A stretch of DNA of 64,000 nt from Marinilabiliaceae bacterium JC017 (GCA_004296775.1 RHGE01000002.1:1-64000), one strand, 5' to 3'; shown: positions 46,651-56,712, numbered from the stretch's first letter. Made by a program: numbers and translations. The notes: generated from the letters alone by a model not told the origin.

Positions 46651-48177
46651 TTAATTATTTGTAGGAGTTGTCATTTGTTCTATGACCTGGTCTAAACTAA
46701 AACTTGCAGCTTTTTGGCGAGGCGGAAACTCCTGGAATGATTTTAAGAATTCACCCACATAAGCCTGGGCAGGGACTAGCATAAACGCATGGTCTAATAA
46801 CCAGTCGTAATAAGTATTGGAAGTTAAATTGGCTTGTTCATATGGATCACGTCTTAAATTGAAAGTAAGAGGAATCCGTAACGGCACAAATGGTTCAGAC
46901 CATACTTTTAATGTCCCATATGTTCGTTGTTCCATAAATACCAATTTCCAGTCCCGATAACGTAAGGCTGTTAAATCGCCATCGTCAGAGAAATAAAATA
47001 TTTCATTTCGCGGTCCCTTGTCGGTTTGACCTGTTAAGTGAGGTAAGAAATTATATCCATCCAGATGTACTTTATAATTCACATCACGTACTTTCTTTCC
47101 TTTGAGCAGATCTTCTTTTACATTATCGTCACCAGCAGCTGCCAACAGGGTAGGCATCCAGTCCATGTGATGCATAATCTCATTAGAGATAGTTCCTGGT
47201 TTAATATTACCTGGCCAACGCACCATAGCTGGCACACGCCAACCACCTTCCCAATTGGTATTTTTCTCACCGCGGAACGGACTACTGGCTGCATCTGGCC
47301 ACGTATTTTTATGTGGCCCATTATCAGTACTGTAAAACACAATAGTATTATCAACAATACCTAATTCATCCAAAACAGCCAACAATTCTCCTACATGCAT
47401 GTCATGTTCCACCATACCATCACCATAGAAGTCTTGCCCCGAAATACCTTCGTGCTCATCTTTTACATGCGTACGGAAATGCATACGGGTACCGTTCCAC
47501 CAAACAAACCATGGTGTTCCGTTTTTTTCCATTCGCTTGATAAAATCAATAGCAGCTGCAACGGTTTCGTCATCTATTGTTTCCATTCGCCTTTTTGTCA
47601 ATGGTCCGGTATCTTTTACGGGACCGTCTGCTGAAGATTGAATAACACCTCTGGGACCATATTTTTCACGGAATTCAGGATTTTGAGGATAATCAGGTAA
47701 TTCCGGCTCTTCTTCAGCATTCAAATGATACAAGTTACCCAGGAACTCATCAAATCCATGGGCAGTAGGCAGGTGTTCATCTTTATCGCCCAGATGGTTT
47801 TTCCCGAATTGACCAGTAGCATATCCCAATGGTTTTAAAAGCCCGGCAATAGTAGGATCTTCTTTTTTTAAGCCCAAATCAGCACCAGGTAAACCAACTT
47901 TACTTAGACCAGTACGGAATACACTTTGGCCGGTAATAAAACTAGATCGACCAGCTGTACAGCTTTGCTCTCCATAGTAATCGGTGAAGATTAATCCTTC
48001 TTTAGCGATGCGATCAATATTAGGCGTTTTATACCCCATCATACCCATGGTATAAGCACTAATGTTTGATTGACCAATATCATCGCCCCAAATCACAAGG
48101 ATATTGGGTTTTTTGTCCTTCTGGGCACTTACTCTAAGCACAAAAAGTAGAGTTACTAATAAAAATAATGGTTTCTT
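46651..48177 (-). CDS. Secreted arylsulfatase (S1 type)
   Basis: About 508 residues from the Met at 48177, which begins the signal peptide MKKPLFLLVTLLFVLRVSAQ. An ATG at 48222 adds 15 residues. The N-terminal metal site is WGDDIG. The sulfatase signature SCTAGRSSFITG (C88-T-A-G-R92 in the longer numbering) provides the Cys that is turned into formylglycine. Asp-Asn-Gly-Pro (STDNGPHKNTW) is the second metal-binding block. It removes sulfate esters outside the cytoplasm. Its genome must supply a formylglycine-generating enzyme elsewhere, as none is in the window. It starts a minus-strand series with the HAD gene. Confidence 0.92.
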   Translation of the reverse strand, partial: KKPLFLLVTLLFVLRVSAQKDKKPNILVIWGDDIGQSNISAYTMGMMGYKTPNIDRIAKEGLIFTDYYGEQSCTAGRSSFITGQSVFRTGLSKVGLPGADLGLKKEDPTIAGLLKPLGYATGQFGKNHLGDKDEHLPTAHGFDEFLGNLYHLNAEEEPELPDYPQNPEFREKYGPRGVIQSSADGPVKDTGPLTKRRMETIDDETVAAAIDFIKRMEKNGTPWFVWWNGTRMHFRTHVKDEHEGISGQDFYGDGMVEHDMHVGELLAVLDELGIVDNTIVFYSTDNGPHKNTWPDAASSPFRGEKNTNWEGGWRVPAMVRWPGNIKPGTISNEIMHHMDWMPTLLAAAGDDNVKEDLLKGKKVRDVNYKVHLDGYNFLPHLTGQTDKGPRNEIFYFSDDGDLTALRYRDWKLVFMEQRTYGTLKVWSEPFVPLRIPLTFNLRRDPYEQANLTSNTYYDWLLDHAFMLVPAQAYVGEFLKSFQEFPPRQKAASFSLDQVIEQMTTPTNN

Positions 48178-48493
48178 CATTCTTCTCAGGTTTAATGAAT
48201 AAAATACCTTTATAACACTCACTAAACCAAGTTAGAACAAAATAATCTTCACTAAAATTTATATTGATCAGCGTTTATTATTTTTGATCAATCCTTTAAT
48301 TACCTATGACAAAACCGCATAATGAAATGACAAACGCTATTTCCGAAGGCGGTTTACTTTTTTATTACATGACTAACTTAACCGTATTGAAACCATTATT
48401 CCATAATAAAACCAGAAAATCAACACATAAAGGCATCTCTAGAAATTGAATATAAAGTCTACTTTTAGGAAAAAAATTGCTCTACTTCCAAAA

Positions 48494-48939
48494 TCACCTC
48501 CACTCACCAAATAAGGGCATAACAATCCAAGCATAGATGTAACACCCCACACAGAAATTCAACACGCATTCAACGGCGGCAAACAAGACTAGAAAACCCA
48601 TCACATATAACGAAACAACTTCACTCACAAACACTGCCACCAATAATCCTGTAAAAGAAAATATGAGTCCAAGTCTGACGGTAAAGATTTTTGGAGCTTT
48701 ATTAATCAAAGGACTATCCAGTGAAAAAATCATTGACACCTTTCTGGCTACATATGATAAGAGGCTATATTTTTCACTACCAAAACCTCTGACAAAAAAT
48801 CGACCATTAAAACAGTTATAACTAACCACTCCCGGGTAATAAAATAAATACCTATCATCAAAACAACCAGTAAAGCTGTAATTCCGGACAAATGTTCTTT
48901 CACTCGTTCAGACGAAACAGGACAAACTATTGATTTCAT
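48494..48939 (-). pseudogene. DUF4395 membrane protein gene broken by a frameshift
   Basis: The start at 48939 encodes MKSIVCPVSSERV, the characteristic DUF4395 N-terminus, and reads to about VLMVDF before leaving the family pattern and stopping at 48748. The other frame (from 48829) continues exactly where it should: FFVRGFGSEKYS..., INKAPKIFTVRLGL and a final NFCVGCYIY. The switch coincides with a run of six A on the plus strand (48794-48799). One missing base in this run would restore a single protein of about 147 residues. It could be a real mutation, phase variation or a sequencing error. Confidence 0.85.
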
Positions 48940-49514
48940 TGCTTTATTCTTTTCAACTTTAACTCCTCAACTTATAGCATCATTTGTCGTTATATCCTTT
49001 TTCAACTTACATTTTAGCCTGCTATTAATCCCTCCGATTATATATGCTTTTTCGATTACACCATTAAAAAGGTCTGATAGCCACCAAACTCTACTTTAGA
49101 AAAATCAATAACATATCGTCAATATCATGACACTCCTGTCCGACGTATTTTCCTTGGATTCTACCTTTACAGGAAGAGATGAGACTCTAAATAACAGGTA
49201 TTTTATCAGATAAAATATCAGAAACTACTATTAGATTTGAACAAGATATTACAAGACGATCCTTTTTTCGTTAGCCATTCCGTTATGTTATTAGGTATAT
49301 TCCTTAATTTAGTGCTTCGAAAAAAATACGCGATAATTAAATTTAGACAATAGACTTATAGATATGAAATAACAGACTGTGAACACTGAGTCGCAGAGTT
49401 CTTCATTTTAATCATCTCCCTGTGTCTAAGTTGAATTTAACATGATCGTTTCATGTGCATAGAATGGAAAGCAATGTATACAATCAATACACAAACAATA
49501 AATCAAATATCACT
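48940..49514. other. Intergenic region with dispersed repeat fragments
   Basis: No gene is visible. At 49344-49362 TAGA recurs at 49344, 49351 and 49359 (7-8 bp spacing), as in the arrays at 2036 and 16398. Around 49383-49430, CACTGAGTCGCAGAG and CTCCCTGTGTCTAAG resemble the CACAGAG-type motif at 24649. The interval must hold the promoters of the two divergent genes. Confidence 0.45.
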
Positions 49515-51152
49515 ATGAAACAATTACTTTTTCCAATTTTAATTGCTTTAATAACAATGAGCAGCTGTCAATCGCCGAAGAAAACTTATACGGCTTCGTC
49601 ACCTGATATTGAACAGAAAGTAAAAGAATTCATTCCGGTGAAATTATCAACTGATCTTACCCAGTTATCAGAAAAGGAAAAACAAATGCTGCCTTATCTT
49701 TTTGATGCGGCAAAAATTATGGATGACCTGTTCTGGAAGCAATCTTATGGAGACAAAGATGAATTGCTCAACAACATCGCTGACGAAAACCTTCGCAAAT
49801 TTGTAAAAATAAATTATGGCCCATGGGAAAGGCTTGCCGGTAACAAATCCTTTATCGAAGGCATTGGACCAAAACCTGCAGGTGCCAACTACTATCCTGC
49901 CGACATGACCAAAGAGGAGTTTGAAGCTCTGGATGCAAAAGATAAGGACGGATTATATTCCATTATTCGTCGTGATGAAAAAGGTGCTTTGAAGGTTATT
50001 CCTTATAGTGAAGCTTATAAACCTGAACTCACCAAAGCCGCTGCATTATTAAAAAAAGCAGCCACATTGGCTGAAGATGAAGGATTAAAAAGATACCTGG
50101 AGTTAAGAGCTGACGCGTTGTTGAGCAATGATTATTTTGCCAGTGACATGGCCTGGATGGAAATGAAGACCAATACTATCGACTTCGTAGTTGGCCCAAT
50201 TGAAAACTATGAAGATGGTCTTTACGGTTACAAAACAGGATTTGAAGCTTTCATTCTTGTTAAGGATAAAGAATGGTCAGATAAATTGACACGTTTTGCC
50301 GCTTTGTTACCTGAACTACAAAAATCTTTACCCGTGGATGAAGCCTACAAAAGCGAAGTACCAGGCAGCGACTCGGACCTTGGGGCTTATGATGCCCTAT
50401 ACTATGGCGGCGACTGTAATGGTGGCAGCAAAACCATTGCTATCAACCTGCCAAACGATCCACAGGTGCAAATGCAGAAAGGAAGCCGCAAGTTGCAATT
50501 GAAAAACTCCATGCGTGCCAAATTTGATCACATTTTGGTACCTATCAGCAAATTGGTAATCAATCCTGAACAACAAAAGCACATAACCTTTGATGCATTT
50601 TTTGAAAACACCATGTTCCATGAAGTAGGACACGGATTGGGAATCAAAAAAACCATTAATGGAAAAGGTGGTGTACGGGAAGCCTTGCAGGAAACTTATT
50701 CATCCATTGAGGAAGGTAAAGCAGATATTTTGGGATTATATATCGTTTCCAAACTAGCAGAGATGGGCGAACTGGGCGAAAAAGACCTGATGGATAATTA
50801 CGTTACCTTCATGGCCGGTATTTTCCGCTCAGTGCGCTTTGGTGCAGCCAGTGCTCATGGTAAAGCCAACATGATGCGCTTTAACTATTTCCAACAAAAA
50901 AAGGCCTTCACCTATGATGACGCAACCGGTTATTATACCGTTGATTTCGATAACATGACCCAGGCAATGAAGGATCTTTCTACCCTTATTCTTACCACCC
51001 AGGGAGACGGTAATTATGAGAAAGCAAAACAACTGCTAAATGATATGGGCAATATCCCTGCAACCTTGCAAAAGGATCTTGATCGCATAGGAAAAGCAGG
51101 TATCCCTCGTGATATTGTTTTTATCCAGGGACCGAATGTAGCTGGTATTTAA
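49515..51152 (+). CDS. M49-type metallopeptidase (DPP III-like) lipoprotein
   Basis: About 545 residues from the ATG at 49515, which begins a lipoprotein signal (MKQLLFPILIALITMSSC). An upstream ATG at 49455 would put 20 polar residues before it. The zinc motif is H-E-V-G-H (residues 369-373 from this start), and EEGKAD follows about 30 residues later with the third ligand Glu. The EExxAD block and overall look match the M49 dipeptidyl-peptidase III family. Classical members carry a six-residue HExxGH motif. The shorter motif and length recall the five-residue DPP III described from Caldithrix abyssi. It probably cleaves dipeptides from peptides in the periplasm. Confidence 0.82.
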   Translation: MKQLLFPILIALITMSSCQSPKKTYTASSPDIEQKVKEFIPVKLSTDLTQLSEKEKQMLPYLFDAAKIMDDLFWKQSYGDKDELLNNIADENLRKFVKINYGPWERLAGNKSFIEGIGPKPAGANYYPADMTKEEFEALDAKDKDGLYSIIRRDEKGALKVIPYSEAYKPELTKAAALLKKAATLAEDEGLKRYLELRADALLSNDYFASDMAWMEMKTNTIDFVVGPIENYEDGLYGYKTGFEAFILVKDKEWSDKLTRFAALLPELQKSLPVDEAYKSEVPGSDSDLGAYDALYYGGDCNGGSKTIAINLPNDPQVQMQKGSRKLQLKNSMRAKFDHILVPISKLVINPEQQKHITFDAFFENTMFHEVGHGLGIKKTINGKGGVREALQETYSSIEEGKADILGLYIVSKLAEMGELGEKDLMDNYVTFMAGIFRSVRFGAASAHGKANMMRFNYFQQKKAFTYDDATGYYTVDFDNMTQAMKDLSTLILTTQGDGNYEKAKQLLNDMGNIPATLQKDLDRIGKAGIPRDIVFIQGPNVAGI

Positions 51153-51223
51153 TTAGCACATCAGTTTTAAAACAACAGAAACAAGACTGATTTACCAGAA
51201 AATGACATGAATTATCATATAGA

Positions 51224-51250
51224 AAAGCAGCCTTCCCGGCTGCTTTTTTT
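51224..51250 (+). terminator. Terminator of the M49 peptidase gene
   Basis: AAGCAGCC-TTCCC-GGCTGCTT forms a short GC-rich hairpin followed by T7. It lies about 70 bp after the stop codon. The remaining spacer to 51545 has no convincing gene. Confidence 0.9.
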
Positions 51251-51545
51251 ATTCTTCTAAACAAATCCTGGCCAGATCGAAAAACTATTTACTTCATAAA
51301 ACCAACAGGCCCCTCCTTTCAATCTCAAATTCCACCTTATGTTTCAATCATTTTCAAGTAAAATTCTCTTCGCCATCTTTCAAAACCATTGATTTTTCAA
51401 TTGTTTTAAATATCATCCATCGATACAAACATGAGCATAATCATACCGACAAAACGGCTTCTCCTTAAAATAATAGTTAAACATCTCATTTTTATATTTA
51501 ATTTCGTACTCTTGACAATTACACCACATAAAAAACGACATTAGA

Positions 51546-53729
51546 ATGTTCAAAGTAACCCGCCAACCCGATGCCAAGGACTGTGGACCGGCCTGTTTAC
51601 AAATGATTGCCCGCCATTATGGAAAATTTTATGCCATTCAGACGTTACGTGACCGCTCCTATATCACTCGAGAAGGTGTTTCCATGCTTGGGATTAGCGA
51701 GGCTGCTGAGAGTGTCGGATTCAGAAGCATAGGTGTGCGTACTGGTTTTGACAACCTGGTAGAAGATGCACCTGTTCCCTTCATCGCCCACTGGAACCAG
51801 ATTCACTTTGTGGTGGTGTACAAAATAAAAGAAGATAAGGTATGGGTGGCCGATCCGGGACATGGAAAGGTGGTGTATACGCGGGAAGAATTCACTAAAT
51901 GCTGGGCCAGTACCACGCATGATAACGAACCTCAGGGCATCAGCCTTTTGTTGGAACCCACTCCTGATTTCTTCAACTACAAGGATGAAAAACCGAACAA
52001 ATCGGGTTTTCTTTTTCTATTCAGATACCTTAAACCCTATAAGAAATTCATTCTTCAACTCACACTGGGACTATTACTAGGAAGCCTTTTGCAAATGGTT
52101 TTTCCGTTCCTGACCCAAGCCGTGGTAGATGTGGGAATCAATACCCGCAATATCAATTTCATCTACCTGGTATTAATTGCTCAACTGGTTTTATTTGTCT
52201 CCCGGATGAGTGTAGAATTTATCCGTTCCTGGATATTACTTCACCTGAGTACCCGTATCAACATATCCCTGATCAGCGATTTCCTGATTAAATTAATGCG
52301 GTTACCCATCCGCTTTTTTGATACCAAGATGACCGGCGACATTATTCAACGCATCGAAGACCACCGGCGCATCGAACATTTCCTGACCGGGCAAACACTC
52401 TCCATCCTCTTTTCCATGGTTAACCTGGTTTTGTTTGGGGCCATCATGGCTTTTTACAGTGTCAAAATATTCCTGGTCTTTCTGTTGGGAAGCAGCCTCT
52501 ATTTCACATGGGTATACCTGTTCATGAAAAAACGCCGGGATATTGACTATAAGCGTTTCACCCAAATGTCGAGCGAACAAAGTAATGTGATACAGCTTAT
52601 CACCGGCATGCAGGAAATCAAACTAAACAACTGCGAACGACAAAAGCGCTGGGAATGGGAACGCATACAAGCCAACCTGTTCCGGGTTAATGTTCAAAGC
52701 TTATCGCTGAGTCAATACCAACAATTGGGCGGTCTGTTTTTCAATGAAACAAAAAACATACTGATCACCATCATGGCGGCTTACTCGGTGGTGCAGGGCC
52801 ACATGACCCTGGGTATGATGCTGTCGGTACAATATATATTGGGCCAATTAAATAGTCCCATTGATCAAATGATACAATTTCTTCATGCCGCACAGGATGC
52901 TAAAATCAGCCTGGAACGATTGGGCGAAATCCACAATAAGGAGGATGAAGAAAAACCGGAAGATAACAGAATTACCGATTTACCAAGTATACGGAATATA
53001 TTAATCAACCAGGTTACCTTCCAGTATGAAGGACCTCATTCTCCCAAAGTACTGGACGAAGTGAACATTCATATGGCTTCCAACAAGGTAACGGCCATTG
53101 TTGGCACCAGTGGAAGTGGCAAGACCACCTTAATAAAAATGATGCTTGGATTTTATGGTCCTATCTCCGGCAGTATTAAAATCGGGGATAACAATCTCGA
53201 AAACTTCAACCAAAGCTGGTGGCGGAGTAAATGTGGAGTGGTGATGCAGGATGGCTTCATCTTCTCTGACACCATTGCCCGCAACATTGCTGTGGGAGAT
53301 GATATTATTGATAAGAAGAAGTTGCTCTATGCGGTTAAAATTGCCAATATACAAGAGTTTATCGAGAGCCTGCCCATTGGCTACAACACAAAAATTGGCC
53401 AGGAAGGCAACGGTCTCAGCCAGGGACAAAAACAACGCATTCTCATAGCCCGGGCAGTTTATAAGGATCCTGAATTCATTTTCTTTGATGAAGCAACCAA
53501 TGCCCTGGATGCCAATAACGAAAAAGTGATCATGGAAAACCTGGACCACTTCTTTAAAGGACGAACAGTGGTGGTGGTGGCCCATCGCTTAAGCACTGTG
53601 CGCAATGCCGACAAAATCATTGTTTTGGAAAATGGCAGGGTAGTTGAAACCGGTTCCCACTACGAATTGGTTGAAAGATCAGGCGCCTATTTCAACCTGG
53701 TAAAAAACCAATTGGAATTAGGGGGATAA
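51546..53729 (+). CDS. C39-peptidase ABC exporter (bacteriocin/peptide type)
   Basis: The 727-residue protein has three parts. Residues 1-140 form a C39 cysteine peptidase with Q7, C13 (DCGPAC) and a later His/Asp (HFVVVYK, VADPGHG), which cleaves double-glycine leader peptides. Residues 155-440 hold six membrane helices of an ABC exporter. Residues 480-727 are the ATPase with Walker A GTSGSGKTT, signature LSQGQKQR and Walker B EFIFFDEATNALD. It couples leader cleavage to export. An HlyD-type partner follows 89 bp later. No GG-leader peptide gene is visible in the window. Confidence 0.95.
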   Translation: MFKVTRQPDAKDCGPACLQMIARHYGKFYAIQTLRDRSYITREGVSMLGISEAAESVGFRSIGVRTGFDNLVEDAPVPFIAHWNQIHFVVVYKIKEDKVWVADPGHGKVVYTREEFTKCWASTTHDNEPQGISLLLEPTPDFFNYKDEKPNKSGFLFLFRYLKPYKKFILQLTLGLLLGSLLQMVFPFLTQAVVDVGINTRNINFIYLVLIAQLVLFVSRMSVEFIRSWILLHLSTRINISLISDFLIKLMRLPIRFFDTKMTGDIIQRIEDHRRIEHFLTGQTLSILFSMVNLVLFGAIMAFYSVKIFLVFLLGSSLYFTWVYLFMKKRRDIDYKRFTQMSSEQSNVIQLITGMQEIKLNNCERQKRWEWERIQANLFRVNVQSLSLSQYQQLGGLFFNETKNILITIMAAYSVVQGHMTLGMMLSVQYILGQLNSPIDQMIQFLHAAQDAKISLERLGEIHNKEDEEKPEDNRITDLPSIRNILINQVTFQYEGPHSPKVLDEVNIHMASNKVTAIVGTSGSGKTTLIKMMLGFYGPISGSIKIGDNNLENFNQSWWRSKCGVVMQDGFIFSDTIARNIAVGDDIIDKKKLLYAVKIANIQEFIESLPIGYNTKIGQEGNGLSQGQKQRILIARAVYKDPEFIFFDEATNALDANNEKVIMENLDHFFKGRTVVVVAHRLSTVRNADKIIVLENGRVVETGSHYELVERSGAYFNLVKNQLELGG

Positions 53730-53818
53730 CAAATCTTCGCCACTAACCCATTCATACGTTCCACAAGTCGTAGTTTTAAATCCACACCGATATTGAAGGA
53801 AGAATAAAACCAAACACC

Positions 53819-55150
53819 ATGAGCATCAAAGACAGACTAAAAATAACCTCAGAAGAAGCCGATAATATAGACCTTAGAAGTTCAGAAGTAAAAGAGATCA
53901 TGGGCCAGGTACCAAATAAAATCATCCGCTATGGCATTGGGCTCATTGCTGTTGTCCTGACAGGCATCCTGGTGTTTTCCTGTTTTTTTAGGTATCCTGA
54001 TATTATTACCGGCGGATTCTTCCTGCAAACAGCTAATCCGCCTGCCTTTCTGGTAGCTAGAACATCCGGCAAAATACAAGCTCTTTTTGTGAGTGACAAA
54101 GACTCCGTAAGTAAAAACGATCTTTTGGCCATCATTGAAAATCCGGTTAGTTTCTCCGATTACCAAAAGATCAAAAACCTTATAACCCGAAACTGGGATT
54201 TTTCTGCTGAAAACGAAATCACCCACACCTATTTTGAAACCCACCTGGATTTAGGTGAACTGCAACCCTCCTATGCTGGTTTTGTTAAGGCCTTTGCGGA
54301 TTATCGTGCCTTTTTGAACATCAAATATTACCCGGAAAGAAAAAAATCGGTCACCAAACAAATTAACGACCTGCACAGCCACATCAGGCTGCTTCAACAA
54401 CAAGTCAAGTCAGCCCGCCTAAATTACCAGATAGCCCAACGGGAGTTCGCACGCGACTCCTTTCTTTTTCAGGACAAAACCATTGCTTTGGTTGATTATG
54501 AGAACTCCCAAAAGAAACGCGTGGCACAAAAGATGGACCTCACCGGAATGGAGATCACCCTCTCCAGCACCAGAATGACCCTAACCGAGTTGCAACAGCA
54601 ATTGAACGAACTGGGGCTGCTGGAAATAAAAGAACGGGAACAACATATCTCTCAAGCACGCCAATCATTTGAAAAGTTTAAAGGCGCCCTCTCTCAGTGG
54701 GAAAATAAGTATTGTCTGATTAGTCCTCTTGATGGATACATTGCCACTTCCGGCATTTGGGAAGTCAACCAGAATGTAACAATAGGACAGCAGGTGATGA
54801 CTGTCATCCCGGAACACACGTCCCAGGTTATTGGTAAAATCATGATTCCGGTACATAGAGCAGGAAAACTCAAAGTCAGGCAACCGGTCAATTTAAAATT
54901 CAGCGACTTCCCTTACCAGGAATATGGCATGGTGGTTTGTCACCTGGCAGCCATTTCTTCGGTTCCGGATTCCACTTACACTTGCACGGTCATCCTACCC
55001 GACTCCCTCAAAACCAACTATGGAAAACTCCTCCCCTTCCGCCAGAACATGCGTGGAACAGCAGAGATCATCACGGAAGACATGAGCCTGATGGAACGCT
55101 TCATCTACCCGTTCCGTTCCATATACAAACAACATCTGGCCAGAGACTGA
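53819..55150 (+). CDS. HlyD-family membrane fusion protein of the exporter
   Basis: The 443-residue protein has a single N-terminal membrane helix (about 37-60, IGLIAVVLTGILVFSCFF). A lipoyl-like half-domain (about 75-105), a long alpha-hairpin (coiled coil, about 175-285, LLQQQVKSARLNYQIAQREF) and the second half-domain with a beta-barrel (about 300-420) follow. This is the periplasmic adaptor that links an inner-membrane ABC exporter to an outer-membrane channel. It follows the C39 exporter gene in the same direction. A TolC-like channel gene is not in the window. Confidence 0.9.
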   Translation: MSIKDRLKITSEEADNIDLRSSEVKEIMGQVPNKIIRYGIGLIAVVLTGILVFSCFFRYPDIITGGFFLQTANPPAFLVARTSGKIQALFVSDKDSVSKNDLLAIIENPVSFSDYQKIKNLITRNWDFSAENEITHTYFETHLDLGELQPSYAGFVKAFADYRAFLNIKYYPERKKSVTKQINDLHSHIRLLQQQVKSARLNYQIAQREFARDSFLFQDKTIALVDYENSQKKRVAQKMDLTGMEITLSSTRMTLTELQQQLNELGLLEIKEREQHISQARQSFEKFKGALSQWENKYCLISPLDGYIATSGIWEVNQNVTIGQQVMTVIPEHTSQVIGKIMIPVHRAGKLKVRQPVNLKFSDFPYQEYGMVVCHLAAISSVPDSTYTCTVILPDSLKTNYGKLLPFRQNMRGTAEIITEDMSLMERFIYPFRSIYKQHLARD

Positions 55151-55207
55151 TCCCGTGTTTCCCATTAGAAAATAAATAAATAAAGGATACCCCGAGCTCA
55201 AAAAAAA

Positions 55208-55470
55208 ATTCCGCATCGGTGAGAAACCAATCTGGATGATTGGGGAACCAGTCCGAATGATTGGGGAACCAGTCCGGATGATTTTCCCATGGTCCGCATC
55301 ATTAGAAAACCGGTCCGCATGATCCCGGAATGGTCCGCATGACTGCTTCAACGGTCCGAACGATCCCGGAACGGTCCGCATGACTGCTTCAACGGTCCGA
55401 ACGATCCCGGAACGGTCCGCATGACTGCTTCAACGGTCCGCATGATCCCGGAACGGTCCGCATCATTGCT
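55208..55470. repeat. Phased degenerate array with alternating 20/21-bp units (13 units)
   Basis: The core TCCG (TCTGG once) has its T at 55210, 55231, 55252, 55273, 55293, 55314, 55334, 55355, 55375, 55396, 55416, 55437 and 55457. Steps are 21, 21, 21 and then strictly alternate 20 and 21 bp. Units such as GGTCCGCATGACTGCTTCAA and GGTCCGAACGATCCCGGAAC alternate in the second half. The array follows the exporter operon. The remainder of 55151-55917 shows no gene and presumably holds the sigma-factor promoter. Confidence 0.85.
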
Positions 55471-55917
55471 CATTTTTGCTAATCGTCAAACCCCTCTTAA
55501 CGCATCTCCCTGCAACCTAAACAACTACCACTACCAACAAATAACATTACGCTGCAAATACACATCTCAACCAACAACCGGGTTGCTAATGAATACAATC
55601 AAACATATAAACTCATTCATTTCACATTTAACTCTGCGATTCCGGATCTAAAACACGTTTTGAATTTACAGACACATGCAAGCAACCAATGAATTGGATA
55701 AAAAACATCAATAGAAAACACTCTGTATCTCGCCTATAAAAAGACCTACAGCCTACTTACCAGAAGGCTATCGTTAAAAAGTGTTGATTTTTGTTGTTTT
55801 ATTGTTAAAAAAATATAATTTTTAACCTCTGATTTTAAGTAAATCTTCGTGATTCTTTCAGGTAATGCAGAAATAATGGGATGGGGGTTCTATTGTTAGA
55901 ATGATTAATTCATACGC

Positions 55918-56592
55918 ATGACAGTAAAATCGCATACGAAGAAAAATACATTTTACAGTGCTAACGAAAATGACGCATTAACGAAGCAGGAGAGGCTTCC
56001 TGAATCGCAGGGAAACAATTATTCTAACTCTGCACAGGATTCTTTTTGGATAGAACAAATGCGAAACAGTGATCCCGTGGCTTTTGAGGCATTTTTCCAT
56101 TTTTATCAGGGAAAAATACATGCCTTTTTTCAACATTCATTGCCGGCTACAGAAGATACGGAAAGCCTTGTTCAGGAAGTATTCATTAAAATTTGGCTAA
56201 TGCGCACCGAGCTGTTACCGGGCAAGTCTCTCAAGTCGTTACTATTTACCATTGCCAAAAACGAAGTTAACGATCGCCTTCGAAAGCGACTCGTTCATCA
56301 AAAATACCTTCAGGGCGTTAATCTCCGCGAATCAACCGAAGACATAAGCTTACAGAAACAGGTGGAATACATGGACCTGGCTCACTTCATCAACCGGCTA
56401 ATAGATAAACTTCCTGAAAAACGAAAAATAGTATTTAAACTAAGCCGGTTTGAAGGAAAAACATACAAGCAGATTGCACGCGAGTTAGGGATCAGTGAAA
56501 ATACGGTTGATACTCAAATAAGAAAAGCACTGGCCACCTTACAGAAAGGTCTTATTCGCTTTTTCATGCTTACAATCATGTTTTTTCTTTAA
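55918..56592 (+). CDS. ECF sigma-70 factor of the SusCD locus
   Basis: The 224-residue protein has sigma region 2 (about 55-115, with VAFEAFFHFYQGKIHAFFQ and ESLVQEVFIKIWL). Region 4 (about 150-210) holds the helix-turn-helix KTYKQIARELGISENTVDTQ. The first 45 residues are polar and unusual. A later Met could be the start, but none is clearly better. It lacks the other sigma regions, as expected of the extracytoplasmic-function type. It is followed by FecR, SusC with an STN domain and SusD, the standard arrangement for trans-envelope signalling in Bacteroidota. Confidence 0.92.
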   Translation: MTVKSHTKKNTFYSANENDALTKQERLPESQGNNYSNSAQDSFWIEQMRNSDPVAFEAFFHFYQGKIHAFFQHSLPATEDTESLVQEVFIKIWLMRTELLPGKSLKSLLFTIAKNEVNDRLRKRLVHQKYLQGVNLRESTEDISLQKQVEYMDLAHFINRLIDKLPEKRKIVFKLSRFEGKTYKQIARELGISENTVDTQIRKALATLQKGLIRFFMLTIMFFL

Positions 56593-56712
56593 TACCTACT
56601 ATTCTCTAATCCCTCCTACCCAACAACTTAACAGCGTCCTATAGTTTTTTTTAAAAAAAACTTCATTTCACAATCACGGAACCTTTCTCTCAAACCGTAT
56701 TAATAAGTATCA

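Noticed and set aside
48748-48939. A separate 63-residue gene
   Set aside because: It is the N-terminal part of the frameshifted DUF4395 gene, not an independent protein.
51431-51544. A 37-codon hydrophobic frame just before the C39 exporter gene, considered as possible cargo
   Set aside because: It has no double-glycine leader, no promoter and a random-looking composition.
54995-55381. A 128-codon minus-strand frame covering the third array
   Set aside because: It overlaps the 3' end of the HlyD gene antisense, and its repeated IIRTGSP peptide is the repeat unit translated.
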